Source of the DNA: Sphingomonas sp. S2-65
GTDB taxonomy: Bacteria > Pseudomonadota > Alphaproteobacteria > Sphingomonadales > Sphingomonadaceae
DNA: 64,000 nucleotides
Direction: 5' to 3'
NCBI RefSeq assembly: GCF_021513175.1
Contig: NZ_CP090953.1
Span: forward strand, 3,654,501 to 3,718,500
A program made the translations under genes and the position numbers. Shown in pieces: positions 34,693 through 43,132 of this stretch. Below the pieces are notes generated by a model, which had not been told where the DNA came from, ran no database searches, and was given only the letters and a program-made list of their open reading frames with translations. Positions within the stretch are counted from its first letter, which is position 1, and every line of letters starts with the position of its first letter.

Positions 34693-35099
34693 TCGGCGAA
34701 GCGAGTGAGGGCGATGCGGACCAAGTCGTCGCGCTGTGGCGTGCTTGCGGATTGACCCGGCCGTGGAACGATCCCGCCGCCGACTTCACGCTGGCGCTGC
34801 GCACGCAGACCGCGGCGGTACTGGTGGCGCGCGACGCTGCCCAGGCCGTCGGCAGCGTCATGGTGGGGTTCGACGGACATCGCGGCTGGATCTATTATCT
34901 GGCGGTGGACCTGTCTCATCGCGGCGCCGGGCTGGGCCGCGCCTTGATGGCCGCAGCGGAGGCGTGGCTGAAGGTGCGGGGATGCCCCAAGGTTCAGCTG
35001 ATGGTCCGCGAGGACAATGAAGCGGCGCTGGGGTTCTACCAGGCGTTGGGAATGGAGCGCCAGCCAGTGGTGACGCTCGGACGCTTCCTGAACGACTAA
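34677..35099 (+). CDS. GNAT family N-acetyltransferase
   Basis: 140 residues, about the size of the YpeA/RimI-like group. The acetyl-CoA-binding motif is YYLAVDLSHRGAGLGRALMAAAEAWLKVRG, followed by the C-terminal VREDNEAALGFYQALGMERQ. The GTG start at 34677 overlaps the lipoprotein gene by 16 bp. The acceptor substrate is unknown. Confidence 0.87.
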   Translation: MPVPLIGEASEGDADQVVALWRACGLTRPWNDPAADFTLALRTQTAAVLVARDAAQAVGSVMVGFDGHRGWIYYLAVDLSHRGAGLGRALMAAAEAWLKVRGCPKVQLMVREDNEAALGFYQALGMERQPVVTLGRFLND

Positions 35100-35109
35100 G
35101 CGCCGGCCG

Positions 35110-35508
35110 CTATTGGTGATGCTCGACGTCGGCGCCGGTTATGGCGACCCAGCCGTACTTGCGCGCTTCGTAGACGGAGAAGGCGGGCGACGGGAAATCC
35201 GGGTCGGCAAAGGCGCCGACCGGGATCGCGATCAGGCCCGGCATGCGGTCTATCACATAGGCCACGGTTGCGCCGCACTCCGCGCAGAAGCGGAAAGTGC
35301 CGCGGCCGCCGCTATCGCCGGTCCGGGACCATTCGCTGTAGGCACCGGTTATTTCGACCTGATCTTCGGGCCAGCGTGCCTGCGCGGAAAAGGCGCTGCC
35401 GCTACGCTTCTGACACTCCAGGCAATGACATACCGACACGCGCACCGGCTCGCCGGTACATCGCGCCCGCAGTTGTTCGCAGCGGCAGGTGGCGAGTCGC
35501 TCGATCAT
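35110..35508 (-). CDS. GFA family glutathione-dependent formaldehyde-activating-like protein
   Basis: 132 residues with the GFA zinc pattern: CRCEQLRARC, CHCLECQKRSGSAFSAQA and FCAECGATVAY. Family members bind zinc and glutathione; most have no proven substrate. The start at 35508 (MIERLATCRC) is chosen by domain boundary, with a weak ribosome site. It is convergent with the GNAT gene. Confidence 0.85.
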   Translation of the reverse strand: MIERLATCRCEQLRARCTGEPVRVSVCHCLECQKRSGSAFSAQARWPEDQVEITGAYSEWSRTGDSGGRGTFRFCAECGATVAYVIDRMPGLIAIPVGAFADPDFPSPAFSVYEARKYGWVAITGADVEHHQ

Positions 35509-35613
35509 CTCGAACAAGTCTACCTCGGCGGCTGGATCATCGCCATGGCGGGCTGCATTTCGCGCGCCGGGCGCTATCGTCGCATCCGCCCCGATGAACA
35601 CCGAGGATGAGAC

Positions 35614-35961
35614 GTGACGATCACCGTATACGGCATCAAGAATTGCGACACGATCAAGAAGGCGCGTGCCTGGCTGGACGCGAATGGCGTCGCCTACGGC
35701 TTCCACGACTACAAGTCGGCGGGGATCGATGCGGCGCGGCTGGCGCGCTGGGTGGCGCTGGTCGGGTGGGAGCCGCTGCTCAATCGTGCGGGGACGACGT
35801 TTCGCAAGCTGCCAGATGCCGACAAGCAGGACATCGATGCGGAAAAGGCCCAGGCGTTGATGCTGGCGAACCCATCGATGATCAAGCGGCCGGTGGTCGA
35901 ATATCCCGGCGGGCTGCTCGTCGGGTTCGCGCCGGACCGGTTCGGGCAGGCGCTGCTGTGA
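35614..35961 (+). CDS. ArsC/Spx-family protein (YffB-like)
   Basis: 115 residues with a thioredoxin fold: TVYGIKNCDTIKKARAWLDANGVAYGFHDYK, the single catalytic-type cysteine, and the terminal SMIKRPVVEYPGGLLVGF with the cis-proline. This KNCDTIKKA form is the YffB branch, which may reduce glutathione mixed disulphides rather than arsenate. The GTG start at 35614 has GAGGATGAG before it. A second family member is encoded at 52.8 kb. Confidence 0.85.
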   Translation: MTITVYGIKNCDTIKKARAWLDANGVAYGFHDYKSAGIDAARLARWVALVGWEPLLNRAGTTFRKLPDADKQDIDAEKAQALMLANPSMIKRPVVEYPGGLLVGFAPDRFGQALL

Positions 35962-36011
35962 GCGGAGGGGCGAGGCTGGCTGGCACGCAGCTTCCGCGCT
36001 AGGGAGGGGCC

Positions 36012-36869
36012 ATGTCCACCTATACGCTCGACAGCGCTACCAGCCGCGCGACGCCTACGCCCACCCCTACCAAGCGCGTGACGGTGCCCGCCGTGCTCAA
36101 GCGCAAGGGCGGCGAGCCGCTGGTGATGCTGACCGCCTACACGACCCGCATGGCCCAGCTGATGGACCCGCATTGCGACATGCTGCTGGTCGGGGACAGC
36201 CTGGCGCAGGTGATCTACGGCCTGCCCTCGACCGTGCCGGTGACGCTGGAGATGATGGCGGCGCACGGCGCAGCGGTGGTGCGTGGCAGCTATCGCGCGT
36301 TGGTGGCGATCGACATGCCGTTCGGCACCTATGAGGCCTCGCCCGAGCAGGCTTTCGCCAGCGCGGCCCGGCTGCTGAAGGAAACCGGCGCCGCGGCGGT
36401 GAAGCTAGAGGGCGGGGCGGCGATGGCGCCGACCGTGCGCTTCCTGATCGAGCGCGGCATCCCGGTGATCGGCCATGTCGGGCTGACACCCCAGGCGATC
36501 AACGTGCTGGGCGGCTATGGCGCGCGCGGGCGCAGCGACGCAGAGCGCGCGAAGCTGGTCGCGGATTCGGTCGCGATCGCCGAGGCCGGCGCCTTTGCGC
36601 TGGTGATCGAGGGCGTGGTGGAGCCGATCGCCGCCGAGATCACGCAAAAGGTCGCCTGCCCGACGATTGGCATCGGCGCGTCGACCACCTGCGACGGGCA
36701 GGTATTGGTCACCGAGGACATGCTCGGGCTGTTCGAGCGGACGCCCAAGTTCGTGAAGAAGTTCGACGATCTGGCTGGCCGCATTTCCGCCGCGGTTGAG
36801 ACCTATGCCGCCGATGTCCGGTCCCGGGCCTTTCCCGGGCCCGATCAGGTCTATGCGGCGCGCGATTGA
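36012..36869 (+). CDS. panB: 3-methyl-2-oxobutanoate hydroxymethyltransferase
   Basis: 285 residues; forms ketopantoate in pantothenate and coenzyme A synthesis. Motifs: [42 protein letters not shown] (metal-binding Asp), [45 protein letters not shown] and [24 protein letters not shown]. The ATG follows GGGAGGGGCC. It is upstream of the YfgM-bamB-der set. Confidence 0.96.
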   Translation: MSTYTLDSATSRATPTPTPTKRVTVPAVLKRKGGEPLVMLTAYTTRMAQLMDPHCDMLLVGDSLAQVIYGLPSTVPVTLEMMAAHGAAVVRGSYRALVAIDMPFGTYEASPEQAFASAARLLKETGAAAVKLEGGAAMAPTVRFLIERGIPVIGHVGLTPQAINVLGGYGARGRSDAERAKLVADSVAIAEAGAFALVIEGVVEPIAAEITQKVACPTIGIGASTTCDGQVLVTEDMLGLFERTPKFVKKFDDLAGRISAAVETYAADVRSRAFPGPDQVYAARD

Positions 36870-36924
36870 ACGACTAGGCGAGCGACACTAGAGTTCCGCC
36901 GCACGACACCCATGGAGTTTGATC

Positions 36925-37635
36925 TTGGCGCTTCCCCCTTCCGGTACGACTGACCAGACCTTTCTGCGTGAGGTCGACGAGGAATATCGCCGCGAGCAGG
37001 CGGTGCAGATCTTCCGCCGCTATGGTCTGTGGATCATCGGCGCGGTGGTGCTGGCGCTGATCGCGCTGGCGGGCTTCCTGTATTGGCAGCACCACAACCG
37101 GATGGCCGCGGGAACGCAGGGCGAGCATTATGACGCCGCGGTGCGCCTGGCCGAGGAAGGCCAGACCGACAAGGCCGTGGCCGCGCTCAACACAGTCGCT
37201 GCCGACGACGACGCCGGTTATGCCGCAATGGCGAAGATCGCGCAGGGCAACCTGTTGCTCCAGAAGAACAATGCGAAGGCTGCGGCCGCCAAGTTCGCCG
37301 AAGTGGCGAGCGAGGACGACTATCCCAAGCCGTTCCGCGACTTCGCGCTGGTCCGCCAGACCGTCACCGAATTCGATACGCTGAAGCCCGAAGTCGTGAT
37401 CCAGCGGTTGAAGCCGCTGACCGATCCGAACTCGCCGTGGCTCGGCACCGCCGGGGAACTGGTCGCCTCGGCCTATCTCAAGACCGGCAACCGCGCGGAA
37501 GCCGGCAAGCTGTATGGCCAGATCGCCCAGGCGGGCGACAAGGTACCCGATTCGCTTCGTCAACGCGCGGTTCAGCTGGCGGGTGTACTGGGCGTAGACG
37601 CCATCGATCAGTCGAAGGAAACCAAGGCTCGATGA
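36925..37635 (+). CDS. YfgM-like tetratricopeptide membrane protein
   Basis: 236 residues: a cytoplasmic N-terminus, one membrane helix (YGLWIIGAVVLALIALAGFLYW, residues ~35-57), then tetratricopeptide-like repeats in the periplasm. This matches YfgM-type proteins, which assist envelope protein folding with the SecYEG/PpiD chaperone system, and which are encoded beside bamB and der in many proteobacteria. The TTG at 36925 is chosen because GGAG lies eight bases upstream. Its stop overlaps the bamB ATG. Confidence 0.8.
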   Translation: MALPPSGTTDQTFLREVDEEYRREQAVQIFRRYGLWIIGAVVLALIALAGFLYWQHHNRMAAGTQGEHYDAAVRLAEEGQTDKAVAALNTVAADDDAGYAAMAKIAQGNLLLQKNNAKAAAAKFAEVASEDDYPKPFRDFALVRQTVTEFDTLKPEVVIQRLKPLTDPNSPWLGTAGELVASAYLKTGNRAEAGKLYGQIAQAGDKVPDSLRQRAVQLAGVLGVDAIDQSKETKAR

Positions 37636-38954
37636 ATACCAAGTTGAGGGTGGGCACCGCCCTGGCGGCGCTCGCGCTGGTCAGCGGCTGCGGCGTCCTG
37701 AAGGGTTCCGGCAAGAAGACGCCCGTATTGGGCGAGCGCGTGCCGATCCTGATGGCGGAGAACGACATCGCCGCGGATGCGTCGCTGGCGGGCGTAGACG
37801 TGCTGCTGCCAGAGGCGGCGGCGAACGATGCCTGGACGCAGCCTGGTGGCAACGCGGCCAAGTCCATGGGGCATCTCGCGCTCGGTGAGAGCCTGTCGCG
37901 CGCCTGGAGCAAGGACGTTGCCAAGCCGAGCGCGCGCGAGCGGCTGGCCGCTTCTCCGGTGATCGCGGGCAACACCCTGTACGTGATCGATACCGGCGGT
38001 GTCGTTCATGCGATGGCGGCCGACACCGGCGCCGAGCGCTGGCGGGCGAACACCGCCAAGGACGAGGGCAACAAGCCCGCGCGCTTCGGTGGCGGCGTGA
38101 GCGTCGAGGGCGAACGGCTGTTCGCAACCAACGGACTGGGTGACGTCGTCGCGCTGAACGCGGCCGACGGCAAGGAGATCTGGCGCAAGCGCCCCGGCGG
38201 TCCTTTGCGTGGTGCGCCGACCCTGGCGAGCGGCAATGTCTATGTGGTGACGCAGGACAACCAGCTGTTCGCGCTGACCCAGGAGGCGGGCGACGTGTCT
38301 TGGACCGGGTCCGCCAGTATCGAATCGCAGGGTGTGTTCGGCGTCGCGGCGCCGGCCTCAGCCCAGGGCACCGTGGTCGCAGGCTTCTCCTCGGGCGAGC
38401 TCAACGCGTACCGCTACGAGAATGGCCGCTCGCTGTGGTCCGAAGTGCTGTCGCGCACCAGCATCTCGACCTCGGTCTCGACGCTGTCCGATATCGACGC
38501 CGCGCCGGTGATCGACCAGGGCCGCGTGTTCGCGGTCGGGCAGGGCGGGCGCATGATCTCGATCGATCTCGCCAGCGGCAACCGCATGTGGGAACAGAAC
38601 ATAGCCGGCATCTCGACCCCCTGGGTCGCGGGCGAGTGGGTGTTCGTGGTGACGGACGCCGCGCGTCTGATCTGCCTGTCGCGCGGGAGCGGCAAGATCC
38701 GCTGGATCGCCGACATGGGGCAGTATCGTAACGCCAAGAAGTCCACGGGGCTGATCACCTGGACCGGCCCGGTGATGGCAGGGGGCAAGCTGGTGCTCGG
38801 CAATTCGGACGGCAAGCTGGTCTTCGCCTCGCCCAAGGACGGCAGCGTGCTGTCGACCATGGATGTGAAGGCGCCGGTGACGCTGCCGCCAGTCGTCGCC
38901 AACAACACGCTGTACGTGCTGGACGGCAAGGGTACGCTGTCGGCGTATCGCTGA
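37632..38954 (+). CDS. bamB: Outer membrane protein assembly factor BamB
   Basis: 440 residues. The lipoprotein signal ends in SGCG (MNTKLRVGTALAALALVSGCG). An eight-bladed PQQ-type beta-propeller follows, with repeated blade ends such as LYVIDTGGVVHAMAADTGAERWR, DVVALNAADGKEIWRK, MISIDLASGNRMWEQNIAG and LYVLDGKGTLSAYR. It is the BAM-complex lipoprotein that helps insert outer-membrane proteins. It overlaps the YfgM-like gene by 4 bp. An intrinsic terminator follows. Confidence 0.92.
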   Translation: MNTKLRVGTALAALALVSGCGVLKGSGKKTPVLGERVPILMAENDIAADASLAGVDVLLPEAAANDAWTQPGGNAAKSMGHLALGESLSRAWSKDVAKPSARERLAASPVIAGNTLYVIDTGGVVHAMAADTGAERWRANTAKDEGNKPARFGGGVSVEGERLFATNGLGDVVALNAADGKEIWRKRPGGPLRGAPTLASGNVYVVTQDNQLFALTQEAGDVSWTGSASIESQGVFGVAAPASAQGTVVAGFSSGELNAYRYENGRSLWSEVLSRTSISTSVSTLSDIDAAPVIDQGRVFAVGQGGRMISIDLASGNRMWEQNIAGISTPWVAGEWVFVVTDAARLICLSRGSGKIRWIADMGQYRNAKKSTGLITWTGPVMAGGKLVLGNSDGKLVFASPKDGSVLSTMDVKAPVTLPPVVANNTLYVLDGKGTLSAYR

Positions 38955-38998
38955 CGTTTTCTCGTCCTGCATGCAGCAGGATCGAAGGGTGGGCTATC

Positions 38999-39031
38999 GT
39001 AGCGGGCAGGACCTGGTGTCCTGCCCGCTAC
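38999..39031 (+). terminator. Intrinsic terminator after bamB
   Basis: GTAGCGGGCAGGAC-CTGGT-GTCCTGCCCGCTAC, a 14-bp perfect stem followed by TTTATT, 44 bp after the bamB stop. Confidence 0.85.
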
Positions 39032-39127
39032 TTTATTGATCCGTTGCTTCAGTCTATCAGGCGCACATACGCGCGCATCCACCCCTAGCCCTTTCCTGCA
39101 CGCAGGAAGGGGAGTGAGTTGTTTTTC

Positions 39128-40516
39128 ATGCCTCTTCCCACCGTCGCCATTATCGGGCGCCCTAATGTCGGCAAGTCGACGCTGTTCAACCGCCTGGTCG
39201 GCAAGCGGCTGGCGTTGGTCGACGATCAGCCCGGCGTGACGCGCGACCGGCGTGAGGGCGATGCCACGCTGCTGGGCATGGAGTTCCGGGTGATCGACAC
39301 CGCGGGCTATGAGGACGACGATGTGGCGACGCTTCCCGGCCGCATGCGCGCGCAGACCGAAGCGGCGGTGCAGGACGCCAACGTCGCGCTGTTCGTGATC
39401 GATTCGCGGGCCGGCGTCACGCCCCTCGACGAGGAAATCGCCCGCTGGTTGCGCAGCACCGACCGCCCGATCGTGGTGATGGGCAACAAGGCCGAGGGCA
39501 GAGCGGGCGAGACCGGCATCATCGAGGCGATGGCGCTGGGCCTCGGCGATCCGATCCCCTTCTCCGCGGAGCATGGCGAGGGCGTGGTCGATCTGTTCGA
39601 AGCATTGCGGCCTTATCTGGAGCGCGAAGAGGAGCCGGAACCCGAGGAGGATCCCGATTCTCCTGACGCAATCCTGAAGCTCGCGATCGTCGGCCGGCCG
39701 AACGCGGGCAAGTCGACGCTGATCAACCGGCTGTTGGGGCAGGATCGGCTGATCACCGGGCCGGAGGCGGGGATCACGCGCGATTCGATTGCCGTTGACT
39801 GGGAATGGACCGATTTCGAGGAGCGCACCCGCCCGGTGCGGCTGATCGACACCGCGGGCATGCGCAAAAAGGCGCGGGTCGAGGAGAAGCTCGAAAAGCT
39901 GTCGGTCATGGACACGCTGCGCGCGATCGACTTCGCCGAGGTTGTGGTACTGCTGCTCGACGCGACGCGCGGGCTGGAGGTTCAGGACCTGAAGATCGCC
40001 GACCGCGTCCTCCAGGAAGGCCGCGCGCTGATCATCGTCATGAACAAGTGGGACGTGGCCGAGAACGCCTCCAGCCTGTTCAACGGAGTGAAGGGTGCGC
40101 TGGACGAAGGTCTGGCACAAGTGAAGGGCGTGCCGCTGCTTACGGTGTCGGCGATTACCGGCAAGGGCCTCGACACGATGATGAAGGTCGCGTTCGAGAC
40201 CCGCGAAGCCTGGTCGCGGCGCGTCTCGACCGGCCAGCTCAACCGCTGGTTCGAGCGCGCGATCGAATCCAATCCGCCCCCCGCACCTGGCGGCAAGCGG
40301 ATCAAGCCGCGCTATGTCACCCAGAACAAGTCGCGTCCGCCCAGCTTCGTGCTGTTCGGTACGCGTGTCGATCTGTTGCCCGTCAGCTACCAGCGCTACT
40401 TGATCAACAGCCTGCGCAAGGAATTCGATTTCGGCGCGGTGCCCGTCCGCCTTACGCTGCGCGCGCCGAAGAACCCCTTCGATCAGGACCGTGCCCGCGA
40501 CCGCGGCAAGGAGTAA
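39128..40516 (+). CDS. der: Ribosome biogenesis GTPase Der (EngA)
   Basis: 462 residues with two tandem GTPase domains (P-loops GRPNVGKST near residue 10 and GRPNAGKST near 188; DTAG switches in VIDTAGYEDD and LIDTAGMRKKA; NK motifs MGNKAEG and MNKWDVAE). The C-terminal KH-like domain includes TGQLNRWFERAIESNPPP and SRPPSFVLFGTR. It is essential for 50S subunit assembly. The ATG at 39128 gives the conserved MPLPTVAIIGRPN. A TTG nine bases earlier has a better-spaced GGGGAG and would add three residues. Confidence 0.96.
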   Translation: MPLPTVAIIGRPNVGKSTLFNRLVGKRLALVDDQPGVTRDRREGDATLLGMEFRVIDTAGYEDDDVATLPGRMRAQTEAAVQDANVALFVIDSRAGVTPLDEEIARWLRSTDRPIVVMGNKAEGRAGETGIIEAMALGLGDPIPFSAEHGEGVVDLFEALRPYLEREEEPEPEEDPDSPDAILKLAIVGRPNAGKSTLINRLLGQDRLITGPEAGITRDSIAVDWEWTDFEERTRPVRLIDTAGMRKKARVEEKLEKLSVMDTLRAIDFAEVVVLLLDATRGLEVQDLKIADRVLQEGRALIIVMNKWDVAENASSLFNGVKGALDEGLAQVKGVPLLTVSAITGKGLDTMMKVAFETREAWSRRVSTGQLNRWFERAIESNPPPAPGGKRIKPRYVTQNKSRPPSFVLFGTRVDLLPVSYQRYLINSLRKEFDFGAVPVRLTLRAPKNPFDQDRARDRGKE

Positions 40517-40599
40517 ATCCAGCCGCATCAACGGCCTGTTTACCCGAGCTGAACTATAACCCTGCATCTCGAAAAGGGGCGAATGGGGTAGTGAGTGGA

Positions 40600-41013
40600 A
40601 TGGACAATGATCCGCTGGTGAATTGGGCCGCGTTCGGGCAGGCGCGCGCGGAACTCGGCGTCAATTTCGTGCGCATCCTCGGCTATTTCCGCGAGGACGG
40701 CGTGAAGTCGGTGTCGCGCATCGAAGACGCCATGCGCGCACAGAATGCCGCAGCGCTGGTGATCCCGGCCCACACGCTGAAGGGCGAGGCCCGCCAGTTC
40801 GGCGCGGACCCGCTCGCCGACTTGGCCGAGACCATCGAAACCATCGCTCGCGACTGCGTCGAGCAGCATGAGACCCCTACCGAAGCGCTGGAGCATGTCG
40901 TCCGGCTGCGCCCGCTGTTCGAAGCGACCCTGGCGCTGCTCGAGCGCGATTCCAATCCGCTGGCGGTGCGCCGGCCCGCTGCCGGCTTTGGCCGCCGCCC
41001 GGTCGCCGGCTGA
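40600..41013 (+). CDS. Orphan Hpt domain phosphotransfer protein
   Basis: 137 residues comprising one histidine phosphotransfer domain. The phospho-accepting histidine is His58 in IPAHTLKGEARQFGADPLADLAETIE. No kinase or regulator gene adjoins it, so it must serve partners encoded elsewhere. The C-terminus is a short basic tail (VRRPAAGFGRRPVAG). A GTG at 40591 could also be the start. Confidence 0.85.
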   Translation: MDNDPLVNWAAFGQARAELGVNFVRILGYFREDGVKSVSRIEDAMRAQNAAALVIPAHTLKGEARQFGADPLADLAETIETIARDCVEQHETPTEALEHVVRLRPLFEATLALLERDSNPLAVRRPAAGFGRRPVAG

Positions 41014-41033
41014 TTGCGGCCGGGCGCAGGTAG

Positions 41034-42194
41034 GTGACCTCCGACGCTCTCGGCAACCGTGACCTACCCCTGAACGCCAGCGTATGCTCCGGATCGCTGC
41101 CGGCTGAACCCGCGCCCCCGCCAGATCGGTTGGACCGGCTCCGGGCCTTGTGGGCCGCGCTTGCGGCGCCCGCGGGCCACACGCCTTGGCTCGACGGCTG
41201 GCGCGGGCTGTGCATCCTGATGGTGCTGGCGGGGCATTTCGTGCCGCAGCTCGCACGATTGGCGCCGCTGGGCGTCGAAATGTTCTTCGTCCTCAGCGGC
41301 ATGCTGATGGCCGAGCTGCTCGTCATTCGCCGCCAGCCGCTCGCAACCTTCGTGGCGCGGCGGGGCACGCGAGTCCTGCCGCTGCTGGCGCTGTATACCG
41401 GCGTGGTCACGCTGGGGATGGCCATTGCCGCGCTGGTCGGCGGCGCCGCGGTTTCGTGGCAGAGCCCAATGGCGACGCTGCTGTTCTTCAGCAACTATCT
41501 CGCTGAGCCAGCGCCGCTACTCGAGCATAGCTGGTCGCTCGCGGTGGAAGAGCATAGCTACCTGCTGCTTGTGCTGGTCGCGGTTGCTTCCAGGCGACGG
41601 GCGCCACTGGCCGCCGCGATCGCCCTATTGCTGGCGGTGGCAATGGCGATCAACGGAGCCGCGCGCTTCTACGACGGCGTACCTGACCCCGTATATCTCT
41701 TCTGGCGCTCCGACGTGCGGGCAGCCTCGGTGCTGTTCGCGTTCGCGTTGCGCCTGGCAATCGCACGCGTGCCGGACGGGCAGGGCGGCGCCGCCGCTGC
41801 GCTGCTGTCGCCGTTGTGCCTGGTGTGCGCGGTGGCCTGCATGCCTGCGGGAGGTGCGCTGACGCCCCTCCGTTTGGCGGGGACCACGCTGTTCGCCGGG
41901 ATGGCGGTGAACATGATCCCCTTTGCGGTGCCCGCCTTCCGGCGGCTGCTGTCGATGCCGGTGCTGACTAGGCTGGGGACGCTGTCATTCTCGCTGTACC
42001 TTTGGCAGCAGCCCTTGTTCCTGGCGACCAAGGGCGACTTCCCGGCAGTGGTGGCGGTGCCGATACTGCTGCTGTTGGCGACGTGGAGCTATTTGCGGGT
42101 GGAGGCCCCGGCACGACGCTTTCTGAACGCCCGGCTGCCGCTGTGGGGCAGCGGCGCACGGGTGCGCGGGCGCAATTGGCTGCCGCATGCCTAG
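41034..42194 (+). CDS. Acyltransferase 3 family membrane protein
   Basis: 386 residues with about ten hydrophobic helices. Family motifs: LDGWRGLCILMVLAGHF (the catalytic-type histidine), LGVEMFFVLSGMLMAELL, and SWSLAVEEHSYLLLVLV near the middle. Such proteins O-acylate surface sugars or lipids. The first ~45 residues form a proline-rich cytoplasmic leader. The GTG at 41034 is probable but not certain. Neighbouring genes give no substrate hint. Confidence 0.87.
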   Translation: MTSDALGNRDLPLNASVCSGSLPAEPAPPPDRLDRLRALWAALAAPAGHTPWLDGWRGLCILMVLAGHFVPQLARLAPLGVEMFFVLSGMLMAELLVIRRQPLATFVARRGTRVLPLLALYTGVVTLGMAIAALVGGAAVSWQSPMATLLFFSNYLAEPAPLLEHSWSLAVEEHSYLLLVLVAVASRRRAPLAAAIALLLAVAMAINGAARFYDGVPDPVYLFWRSDVRAASVLFAFALRLAIARVPDGQGGAAAALLSPLCLVCAVACMPAGGALTPLRLAGTTLFAGMAVNMIPFAVPAFRRLLSMPVLTRLGTLSFSLYLWQQPLFLATKGDFPAVVAVPILLLLATWSYLRVEAPARRFLNARLPLWGSGARVRGRNWLPHA

Positions 42195-42307
42195 CGGTGG
42201 TAAGCGGCACCGCCTGGCCGGGGCTGCTTGAACGGATCGAGGGCGTGGGTCAGATGCAGGTGCGGACCTCGCCTGCGGCGGCTCTGGCGCCGGCGCAGGC
42301 GTGTTCG

Positions 42308-42793
42308 TCAGCCGTGCGGTTCTTCGGGCTTGCTGTTGAGCTGGATGTAGTTCTCGATCCCCATGCGCGCGATCATGTCGAACTGGCGCTCGAGCGTGTC
42401 GATATGCTCTTCTTCGCTGTCGAGGATGCGGCGGAACAGGTCACGGCTGACATAGTCGCGGACCGCCTCGGCATGCTGGATCGCGTCGCGCAGGACGGCG
42501 ACCGCTTCGATCTCCACCGCCAGATCGGCGCGGAGGACTTCCTCGACCGTCTCGCCGATGCGCAGACGGCCCAGCAGCTGGAAATTGGGAAGGCCGTCGA
42601 GGAACAGGATGCGCTCCGCCAGCCAATCGGCGTGCTTCATCTCGTCGATGGATTCGTGGCGCTCGAGTTCGGCGAGCTTCTTCACGCCCCAATGGTCGAG
42701 CAGGCGGTAGTGCAGCCAATATTGGTTGATCGCCGTGAGCTCGTTCTTGAGCACCTCGTTCAAATATTCGACGACCTTCGCGTCACCCTTCAT
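42308..42793 (-). CDS. bfr: Bacterioferritin
   Basis: 161 residues; the 24-mer haem-containing iron store. All canonical positions are present: ferroxidase ligands Glu18, Glu51 and His54 (HESIDEMKHAD), with the later Glu and Glu/His set in DLAVEIEAVAVL and DSEEEHIDTLE. Haem ligand Met52 is also present. The ATG at 42793 matches family length exactly. The bfd gene lies immediately upstream on the same strand. Confidence 0.97.
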   Translation of the reverse strand: MKGDAKVVEYLNEVLKNELTAINQYWLHYRLLDHWGVKKLAELERHESIDEMKHADWLAERILFLDGLPNFQLLGRLRIGETVEEVLRADLAVEIEAVAVLRDAIQHAEAVRDYVSRDLFRRILDSEEEHIDTLERQFDMIARMGIENYIQLNSKPEEPHG

Positions 42794-42882
42794 CACTGCA
42801 CCTCTGTTGGAAACGGGCACAGTCTAGCGGCAAAAGGAGCACGCGAAAACCGCGGATTTCCGCGATTCTTCAGTTGCGAACG

Positions 42883-43053
42883 TCACGCAGCCGCGCGTTC
42901 GTCCCGGATGATCTCGCGGGCGAAGGGCACGCATTGACCGCACTTCGCTGCCAGCCCCAAGCTGCGATAGGCCTGGCACGCGCTGCTGGCGCCACTGCGC
43001 GCCGCCTCGCGTACGTCCCGCTCCCGAATACCATTGCAAACGCAAACGACCAT
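42883..43053 (-). CDS. bfd: Bacterioferritin-associated ferredoxin
   Basis: 56 residues with the BFD [2Fe-2S] pattern: MVVCVCNGIRERDVREAARSG and, later, CGQCVPFAREII. It reduces the haem of bacterioferritin to release stored iron. It lies 89 bp upstream of bfr on the same strand. A possible Fur-type site lies upstream (43089-43107). Confidence 0.93.
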   Translation of the reverse strand: MVVCVCNGIRERDVREAARSGASSACQAYRSLGLAAKCGQCVPFAREIIRDERAAA

Positions 43054-43132
43054 CGAACCCTCACGCCGGTTTGTGAGTGATCTACGGCTAATGAGACCGA
43101 TTCGCAAGCCTATTGCGAAGCAATCGCAGCTA

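Noticed and set aside
38414..40567. 717-codon minus-strand open frame opposite bamB and der
   Set aside because: Shadow frame of two core genes with complete motifs on the plus strand.
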